64,000 bases of DNA from Porphyromonadaceae bacterium FC4 (lineage in GTDB: Bacteria; Bacteroidota; Bacteroidia; Bacteroidales; Porphyromonadaceae). The stretch is from the NCBI GenBank assembly GCA_900120395.1, contig LT635553.1, forward strand, positions 1,408,254-1,472,253, read 5' to 3'. Below the pieces are notes generated by a model. The model did not search any database. It saw nothing but the letters and a program-made list of their open reading frames with translations, and was not told the DNA's origin. Position 1 is the stretch's first letter. Every line of letters begins with the position of its first letter. Below are positions 57,446 through 64,000 of the stretch, piece by piece. The position numbers and the translations under genes are program-made.

Positions 57446-59146
57446 TTACTTCCAAAGCGGGTTTTGCTCCAGAATAGCATTATTTCGTACCTCATTGAGG
57501 GGTATAGGATGGATCATGTATCGGTCGGGGAAGCTCAGAGCTTTAGTGTCCACTTCGATGTACTCATAATTGAACGTGTCGCCACTCTTGGTGATCTTCA
57601 CGCCGTGGCGTACGAGACCGTCCATTACCTTTTGGGCGATGCCCCAGCGGCGTAGATCCCAGAAGCGATGGCCCTCAAGGCCAAGCTCGCGGATGCGCTC
57701 CTTCTGCAAGTCGTCGAGGAATTCATTCCAAGAGCCCTTGACCGGAATCTCAGACAGCTGTACGGATGGACGTGTGGTGCGGAGCTTATTGAGCTCCTTG
57801 TACGCCTGGGTAAACTGTCCCTTTCGAGCCAGAGCCTCCGCCTTGATCAGGATGATCTCTGCGTACCGCATCTCGATCCAGTACTGATCACTCACCTCCG
57901 TCAGGAAATCGGACTCTTCGCTGTACTGCAGGTACTTGCGCACCACATAGCCGGTAACAGTACTACGGGTAACGTCTGATAGACTGAAGTGGTGAAAGCC
58001 ATCCGCTCCATCTACATAGAGCTCAAGATTGCGTGGCTCCCAGCGCTTGCTGGCTGCATCAGTCAAATGTTTCCAAGGGGCACCATTATAGAGGATGGTG
58101 GAATAAAAGCGCGGGTCTCTATCCTTCCAAGGATCGATTCCTTCCTTGTTCACCATATCCCAGCTAAACTCTTTCCAAGCACCATTGACCTTGATCTCGA
58201 ATGTACCTGCAAACTCCTCGGTAGGTGTAGCCATTACACCTGTAGTGTGTCCCGGGAAATCTCCGGATGACCCATAGAAATTATCAAACTTGTGTTGCAG
58301 GTTGGGACGCTCAAAGTAGGCAGCAAGCAGCAGCTCTTTGTTGTGGGGCTTTGTGTAGATCTCGCTGTACTCATCAAGTAGAGCATAGGTTCCAAGCTTA
58401 TCGACCTCCTCTACCGCCTTGAGGGCTTCATCCCAGCGACCGGCATAGAGAGCCGAGCGGGCGATCATACCCCAGGCTGCACCCTTGGTGACCCGACCCA
58501 GCTCTTGCTTTGGCCAGCTCTCCGGTAGTAGTTCCACAGCTTTCTTGAACTCACTGATCACGTAGTCCCAGGACTCGTCAACAGAGGAGCGTGCCTTGGA
58601 GCGGTCGCTATCGTCGTCCACCTTTTCTTCGGAGTTGCGGAGGATCACGCCACCGTAGCGGGGGATCAGCTCTTGGTAGGCAAAAGCTCGCCAAAAGCGG
58701 GCTTCACCCACTCGCATAGCCACTTCATCCTTCGGAAGGTCATTGAGCAGCCCATTATTATAGTCCACGATGAACTCATTGATGCGCTTGATGCGGCCAT
58801 ACATATCATTCCAGTTGTCGAGCGGGAATGACTGAATGAATATAGCGGGATCATAAAACGCCTTATCGGTAACCGCAGTTAGGTTATAAAAGGTGGGCTT
58901 CATGAGATCCGTCATAACATCACTCATGGGGGTGGTAGTGTTACGAATCTCTGCAGTATTGGGAGACATCATGACACCATAGAAGCTCTTGGTATAGAGA
59001 TCCAGGTTTTTCATGTTGGCATAGGCCGTTGCCTCGCTGTATCGATCGTTGGGTGTGATGTCCAGTACCTTGTCACAGCTCGACGCCGCAAAGGCAATGC
59101 CCAGCATCAAGAGTAGGTAGCCTAAGCTATTATTTATTCGTTTCAT
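57446..59146 (-). CDS. SusD/RagB-family glycan-binding lipoprotein
   Basis: The 566-residue surface lipoprotein is the binding lid of the SusC channel encoded 27 nt upstream. It has a signal with lipobox AASSC (Cys 24), a helical N-terminal TPR-like scaffold (FWRAFAYQELIPRYGGVIL) and the C-terminal signature (RIRELGLEGHRFWDLRRWGI; DRYMIHPIPLNEVRNN). Confidence 0.94.
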   Translation of the reverse strand: MKRINNSLGYLLLMLGIAFAASSCDKVLDITPNDRYSEATAYANMKNLDLYTKSFYGVMMSPNTAEIRNTTTPMSDVMTDLMKPTFYNLTAVTDKAFYDPAIFIQSFPLDNWNDMYGRIKRINEFIVDYNNGLLNDLPKDEVAMRVGEARFWRAFAYQELIPRYGGVILRNSEEKVDDDSDRSKARSSVDESWDYVISEFKKAVELLPESWPKQELGRVTKGAAWGMIARSALYAGRWDEALKAVEEVDKLGTYALLDEYSEIYTKPHNKELLLAAYFERPNLQHKFDNFYGSSGDFPGHTTGVMATPTEEFAGTFEIKVNGAWKEFSWDMVNKEGIDPWKDRDPRFYSTILYNGAPWKHLTDAASKRWEPRNLELYVDGADGFHHFSLSDVTRSTVTGYVVRKYLQYSEESDFLTEVSDQYWIEMRYAEIILIKAEALARKGQFTQAYKELNKLRTTRPSVQLSEIPVKGSWNEFLDDLQKERIRELGLEGHRFWDLRRWGIAQKVMDGLVRHGVKITKSGDTFNYEYIEVDTKALSFPDRYMIHPIPLNEVRNNAILEQNPLWK

Positions 59147-59173
59147 AGAGTATCTATCGATCTTAATGTACTT

Positions 59174-62100
59174 TTAGAATGCTACTTCAAGTCCTATGCT
59201 CACGGATTTTTGCTGTGGATAGTAGCCTTGAAGTACGTTCGGTGCCTCGGGGTCAAGGTACTTGAATGGAGAGAAGGTCAAGAGGTTCACACCTGCCAGG
59301 TAGAGTCTGAGGTTCTTCATGCCGACATTGGCCAGCATAGACTCGGGCAGCGTGTAGCCCAGCGTGATGTTCTTTAGTCTCAAGTAGGAGCCCTTGATCA
59401 ACCAATAGTCAGATGGGAACGCATTGTTTCCATCGCCTTTAGTACAGAGACGTGGGTAGCGTGCATCGGTATTATCCGGTCTCCAGCTACCTTCTACGAG
59501 ATAACGAGGAGGCGTATCACCACCTCCGTAGAATGGCTTGGTCAGAGGAGTCCTATCCTCTACACCATTATTCCATGCGCCTTGCAGCATTTGGCTATAA
59601 AGAGCTGCACCCTGGAACATGAAAGAGAAGTCGAGTCCCTTCCAGGAGAGGTCACCATTCAGAGCATAGACCAGCTCCGGGTGACGGGTACGTGCAATCT
59701 CGACACGGTCATCTACTGTGATACGACCATCACCATCGATATCCACATACTTGATATCTCCCAGACGAGGCTTAGCACCGGGAGGGATCGGAGCATTGTC
59801 CAGTTCCTCCTGCGTCTGGTATAGTCCATCGCTCACGTAGCCGGTTATACGGCCTAGCGAACGTCCTATGCTACTCTGCCAAGGCAGAATATTGTCTCGC
59901 TCAGCCATCTTGAGGATGCGGTTGCGAGAGAAAGAAATGTTTCCACCTAGGTTGTAGTACAGCTCACCAATATGGTTGCGGTGCGAGAGTACTAGCTCAA
60001 AGCCTCGGTTGTCAAAGGTACCGGAGTTTTCGATGGTGCGGAAGTTTCCACCGAGAGAAGGAGGATAGTTACCCCCTAGGTCCTGGAGAATGTCGTACGT
60101 GTACTTGTAGAAGACATCCAGCTCAATGCCGAGGAGTCCGTCCCAGAAAGTAGCATCCACACCGACATTGTATGTCCGGGTCTTCTCCCACGTCAGGTCG
60201 GGGATAGGCATACCACCGGAGGTCACCAGGGTGTTTTGTGCGAGGGGATCTTCTCCAAAGGCGACATTGTGAGTTTGAATATCGTAGCTCTTTAGGAACA
60301 TATAGGGCGAAACGGTATTACGTCCCAGCTGACCGATACTTGCCCTCAGCTTGAGGTTGGAGATGGTGTCAGCATAGTCCTTCATAAAGTCTTCCTGAGA
60401 TACCACCCAAGCCAAGGAAGCCGAAGGGAAGAACCCCCAGCGGTAGTCTTTAGCAAAGAGGTAAGTACCATCGTAGCGGAAGGAGAGCTCAGCCAGATAC
60501 TTCTCCGCGTAGCTGTAGTTGAGTCGACCGACATAGCCTGCATCGGCAATGTGACTGCTTGTACCGTTATTACCCGGATAGGGTGTACCAGCCTCCGGTA
60601 TTACTTTACCCTTATCCAGCTCCTGGATGTCAAAGAGGTCATAGCCCTGTCGACGTGCACTAAACCTATCTGTATACAGTCCATTCTGCTCATACAGGAA
60701 GAGTGCCCCGACCGTGTGGTCACCAAAAGTACCGCTGTACTCGATCGAAGGACGTAGGATGTATGAAGTATTACGGGTATTGCTCCGGTACATGGAAGCA
60801 TCGGTTCTCAGGTTTAGAGCATCTCTCAGCTCATACTTCTTTTTACCAAAGTCATAGAACATTCCCTTGTACGCATAGTTGAAGCTCTTTGAGTTCAACG
60901 AGTTGTAGTCCCAGGATGCAAACATAGCCACCTTGAGTCCCTTGAGGAACGGAGCTTCCCACTGTAGGCGTGTTGAGCCCTCGAAGGTGTAGTTTTTGTT
61001 ATCCGTATATCCGGAGTGATCCACACCGTAGTAGGGGTTGACTGTCGAGCGCGATGGGAACGTAGCATAACCCTTGTACTCTCTTGGTATAAAGGGGCGC
61101 GCATACATCAGAACGCCCCAGACGTTACCTGCTTGCTGGTTACCCCAGTTGAAGACTCCATTACTGTGGTTGTTGCGGAGTCGACCGGCAACGTTGAGTG
61201 AGAAGCTCAGGCTTTCCACCGGCTTCGCATCGATATTGGCACGGAAACCGTATTGGTTGAACTTGAAGGTATCCAAGATACCCTCCTGACTCGAGACCTC
61301 ACCACTGGCATAGTAGCGGAGTCTGCTCGTCCCACCGGTGGTCGAGAGGGTGTGCTTCTGCATGAGGGTAGACTTTAGAGCCGGAGAGATCCAGTCGGTG
61401 TTTTCGTACCCATCAGTGGGGTCACCGTTGTTCACCATCTCCATTTCTTCTTTGGTAAAGTGAGGCTTCTCTCCATCCAGCTCGAGGGCCTTGTTGTACC
61501 ACTGCATGTACTCCAGACCATTGACGAAGTCAGGAAGAGTGGTAGGCTTGGAGAAGGTAAAGGTTCCGGCATAGCTGATGTTATCCCGTCCCTCAGCACC
61601 ACGCTTGGTCGTGATCAGGATCACACCGTTACCGGCGCGCATACCGTACACTGCGGCAGCAGCAGCATCCTTCAGGACAGAGATGGACTCGATGTCACGA
61701 GGGTTGACCTCATTCATCTTGCGCGCCACACCATCCACGAGGACGAGAGGCTGTGAGCTGCCCTTGTAGGTATTGAATCCACGCACATAGATCTCAGCAC
61801 CGTCCGCACCCGGAGTACCGGAGGACTGGACACCGGAGATACCGGCAGCACGTCCCACGAGTAGCTGAGAGGTATTGCTCACCGGCACTCTATTGATATC
61901 CTTGGTGGAAATGGTCGCAACAGATCCGGTCAAGTGTGCTTTTTTCTGCGTACCGTATCCCACGACAACAACTTCGCCGAGCTGCTCAACGTCCTCTTGC
62001 AGGACAACGTCGATCGTCGTGCGATCGCCTACAGGGACCTCCTGAGTCACCATACCGATGAAGGAGTACACCAGGATGTCTCCCTTCTCAGCACGAATGG

Positions 62101-62320
62101 TGTAGCTACCGTCTACACCGGTAACCGTACCAACGGCCTTATTCTTCTTCACTTGGATGGTCACACCGATCATAGGGGTTCCATCGCGCTCAGTTACCTT
62201 ACCACGTATGTCCGTCGCTTGCGCAAATGCTGTAAAAGGCATTGCGGTAAGCAAGACAGCGGCAAAGAAGCTGAAGATTAAGCTTCGCCTTAGTGAGGCT
62301 GAATGAACATTCATAATCAC
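59174..62320 (-). CDS. SusC-family TonB-linked outer-membrane transporter
   Basis: The 1048-residue receptor carries a signal peptide (about 1-33), a CarboxypepD-regulatory-like domain (GKVTERDGTPMIGVTIQVKK, about 39-118), a TonB-box region (LGEVVVVGYGTQKKAHLTGS), the plug with SISVLKDAAAAAVYGMRAGN and a 22-strand barrel ending in F. With SusD it imports glycans released by surface enzymes. The GH20 gene lies upstream by 63 nt in the same direction. Confidence 0.95.
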   Translation of the reverse strand: MIMNVHSASLRRSLIFSFFAAVLLTAMPFTAFAQATDIRGKVTERDGTPMIGVTIQVKKNKAVGTVTGVDGSYTIRAEKGDILVYSFIGMVTQEVPVGDRTTIDVVLQEDVEQLGEVVVVGYGTQKKAHLTGSVATISTKDINRVPVSNTSQLLVGRAAGISGVQSSGTPGADGAEIYVRGFNTYKGSSQPLVLVDGVARKMNEVNPRDIESISVLKDAAAAAVYGMRAGNGVILITTKRGAEGRDNISYAGTFTFSKPTTLPDFVNGLEYMQWYNKALELDGEKPHFTKEEMEMVNNGDPTDGYENTDWISPALKSTLMQKHTLSTTGGTSRLRYYASGEVSSQEGILDTFKFNQYGFRANIDAKPVESLSFSLNVAGRLRNNHSNGVFNWGNQQAGNVWGVLMYARPFIPREYKGYATFPSRSTVNPYYGVDHSGYTDNKNYTFEGSTRLQWEAPFLKGLKVAMFASWDYNSLNSKSFNYAYKGMFYDFGKKKYELRDALNLRTDASMYRSNTRNTSYILRPSIEYSGTFGDHTVGALFLYEQNGLYTDRFSARRQGYDLFDIQELDKGKVIPEAGTPYPGNNGTSSHIADAGYVGRLNYSYAEKYLAELSFRYDGTYLFAKDYRWGFFPSASLAWVVSQEDFMKDYADTISNLKLRASIGQLGRNTVSPYMFLKSYDIQTHNVAFGEDPLAQNTLVTSGGMPIPDLTWEKTRTYNVGVDATFWDGLLGIELDVFYKYTYDILQDLGGNYPPSLGGNFRTIENSGTFDNRGFELVLSHRNHIGELYYNLGGNISFSRNRILKMAERDNILPWQSSIGRSLGRITGYVSDGLYQTQEELDNAPIPPGAKPRLGDIKYVDIDGDGRITVDDRVEIARTRHPELVYALNGDLSWKGLDFSFMFQGAALYSQMLQGAWNNGVEDRTPLTKPFYGGGDTPPRYLVEGSWRPDNTDARYPRLCTKGDGNNAFPSDYWLIKGSYLRLKNITLGYTLPESMLANVGMKNLRLYLAGVNLLTFSPFKYLDPEAPNVLQGYYPQQKSVSIGLEVAF

Positions 62321-62383
62321 TGATCTAATGGTTTTTATTAAAGTAAATAATTCATCTCTTTCTATCTAGTCTCGTCCTGCTCT

Positions 62384-64000
62384 TTACCAGATAACGATCT
62401 CATCGGTCATGAGGTACTGTCCGGCTTGGGGCAGGTGGTAGTGTAGTCTTATGTATCGGGCTTCCCGACCGGGCAAAAACGAGAAGGTCTCGATGCTCTG
62501 TTTGGTTTCATCAGGAGGGGTCTTACTGTAGACTCGCCCCACTACGTGGTAGGTCACTCCATCCGATGAGAGCGATAGCTCGACCCACTCGGGCATGTGG
62601 AGCCCTGGTCCCGGCTGATGCATGCATCGGGTAGAGACTCTGCCGATCCGTGTGGTCTCCTGCATATCTACCACAGCGATATTATCTTGCGCAAGGTTGG
62701 TTCCCAGCCAGATCCCATCGGAAAAATCGTACGTTCCCCGCCGCCCGTCCACAAGCGCCGTCTCCAGACCTACCGAAGCATACCGGTCACTCATAGGGGT
62801 CGTCCAAGTAAGGGGTTTTCCGATTCCTCTGTGGTAGTCGGCATCAATCTTATTGAGGTACCCATCTATCACACCATTGACAAAGTGTGCTGCAACGATC
62901 TGTGCCGAGTCGGTCACAACGATCGTGTCTCCTCGGTGGTATGCTCGGGAAGTGCTGGAGGGCGTCGTCCCATCTATCGTATAGCGAATCTCCGCCGGAT
63001 CACGCTCACTGTTCAGGGTCATGCTTATGGTCCGATCCTCGTTGTTTACCCACATGGTCTCCAGCAGTATGGAGGAGGGTGCGTAGCTATTTACCCCTCT
63101 TGCTCTGAGCTTGGGCACCTCTCTGTTGACCCTCTTTCTAAAGTCGTCCGAGTCTTTACGCTCCGGCACCGTCCAGGCTATTTCTGCCAATGAGAGCAGC
63201 CTAGGAAATATCATGTACTCGGCATGCTCCGGCGTGGGTACATACTCGGTCCAAAGATTGCCCTGTACACCTATGATTCGTTTTTGTTCACTTTCTGTGA
63301 GTACCACAGGCACCGGGTCATAGCTGTAGGTGCGCATAAAGGTAGTCATCCACCCGTTCGCCAGAGGCTCATAGCGACGGTCCGACTGGTAGTAGTCAAA
63401 GTAAAGGATCCCTACCGGACACATGATGGCGTCGTGACCGGAGCGTGCCGCCTCTATACCGCCCTCTTCTCCTCGCCAAGACATGATCGTGGCTTCTTCC
63501 GGCGTCCCCCCGGCACTGATGTCGTCCCAGCCAATCACGGATCGTCCTTTGGCACGAACATAGTCGTTAATCTGCGCCAAGAAATAAGTTTGGAGCTGAT
63601 CGACATCGTTCAGACCTTTTTCGTTCATGAGTGCCACACACTTAGGGCAGGTTTTCCAACCTTCCTTGTCGGCTTCATCTCCGCCAATATGGATCTGACG
63701 GGACGGGAAAAGATCAATCACCTCATCCAGCACCCGATATAGGAAAGAGTAGGTATCGGTATTGCCCAGACAGAAGTCTCGCTCATGCCTCTCCGGCTCA
63801 CCTGTGCAGGAAAGCTGAGGCAAGGCATACAAGACCTCCGAACTATGGCTGGGCATCTCTATCTCAGGTATCACCTCTATCCCCCTCTCCTGTGCGTATG
63901 CCACCACCTCCCTCACATCGTCTTGGGTATAGTATCCTCCAAAAGAGTTGGGCGTGCCTTCCGGGGCATGCTCTCGGTCTCCCGACTCCCACCACTTCAT
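62384..64000 (-). CDS. Beta-N-acetylhexosaminidase, GH20 (5' end outside the window)
   Basis: The 538 visible codons lack the N-terminus, which lies beyond the right edge; the first visible Met is probably internal. The GH20 catalytic Asp-Glu pair is in QIHIGGDEADKEG (visible residues 108-109), and NSFGGYYTQDDVREVVAYAQ and EIEMPSHSSEVL belong to the TIM barrel. After the barrel come an Ig-like CHB_HEX_C-type domain (about 320-390) and an F5/8 type C-like module (about 395-538). It removes terminal GlcNAc or GalNAc, so the locus likely feeds on host glycans or GlcNAc polymers. Confidence 0.93.
   Translation of the reverse strand: MKWWESGDREHAPEGTPNSFGGYYTQDDVREVVAYAQERGIEVIPEIEMPSHSSEVLYALPQLSCTGEPERHERDFCLGNTDTYSFLYRVLDEVIDLFPSRQIHIGGDEADKEGWKTCPKCVALMNEKGLNDVDQLQTYFLAQINDYVRAKGRSVIGWDDISAGGTPEEATIMSWRGEEGGIEAARSGHDAIMCPVGILYFDYYQSDRRYEPLANGWMTTFMRTYSYDPVPVVLTESEQKRIIGVQGNLWTEYVPTPEHAEYMIFPRLLSLAEIAWTVPERKDSDDFRKRVNREVPKLRARGVNSYAPSSILLETMWVNNEDRTISMTLNSERDPAEIRYTIDGTTPSSTSRAYHRGDTIVVTDSAQIVAAHFVNGVIDGYLNKIDADYHRGIGKPLTWTTPMSDRYASVGLETALVDGRRGTYDFSDGIWLGTNLAQDNIAVVDMQETTRIGRVSTRCMHQPGPGLHMPEWVELSLSSDGVTYHVVGRVYSKTPPDETKQSIETFSFLPGREARYIRLHYHLPQAGQYLMTDEIVIW

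Overview
This window looks like a chromosomal segment of a Bacteroidales species, most likely a Porphyromonas of medium GC content (P. asaccharolytica/uenonis-like). The reasons are two SusC/SusD outer-membrane uptake loci, Bacteroidetes-type promoters (TTTG, about 19-20 nt, then TAnnTTTG), almost no Shine-Dalgarno sites, an RprXY-like two-component system and housekeeping genes of the expected types. No phage, plasmid, CRISPR array or intact insertion sequence was seen.

Layout. 1-5.3 kb: 3' part of an rRNA pseudouridine synthase, asnS, a hairpin-repeat region and dnaK. 5.3-11.4 kb: a RagA/RagB-like SusC/SusD operon ending in a lipoprotein that resembles a zinc metalloproteinase but lacks HExxH. 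11.4-18.6 kb: TM2 and DUF2752 membrane proteins, metG-mnmA, a lipoprotein, a ROK kinase and a TPR membrane protein. 18.6-26 kb: a large inverted repeat, rprXY, groESL, nadK and an M48 peptidase. 26-36 kb: a small HTH protein, tadA, an RHH-like protein, a BrkB-family protein, rnpB, menA-lysC-ftsE, gcvP and tRNA-Lys. 36-49.5 kb: an envelope cluster, pyrG-yidC-DUF6242-like-uppS-bamA-ompH-ompH, then clpB. 49.5-54.5 kb: a small lipoprotein, then gcvT-pepT-glmM-DUF4827-like, all read leftward. 54.5-64 kb: a hairpin array, then a glycan utilisation locus (GH20 hexosaminidase, SusC, SusD, surface lipoprotein).

The unusual content is intergenic. (1) A MITE-like element of 356-394 bp, with 27-bp terminal inverted repeats beginning CAGGRCTCACGC and flanked by 10-bp direct repeats, is present in two complete copies and one decayed copy. 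(2) A dimeric small-hairpin repeat (TTTGACGGATAGTAGCGA... TTTCC-AGTA-GGAAA) occurs at ten places, three of them inside the MITE copies. (3) A second cassette of up to eight different strong hairpins occurs at three loci. At one locus it is duplicated in tandem with a 383-bp period, and at another it lies inside an inverted repeat with arms of about 130 bp.

Regulation. dnaK has a consensus-like -24/-12 (sigma-54 type) promoter, groESL a near match and clpB a weak match. All three sit at a similar distance from the start codon and no CIRCE operator is visible. This suggests, without proving it, a sigma-54-linked chaperone regulon.
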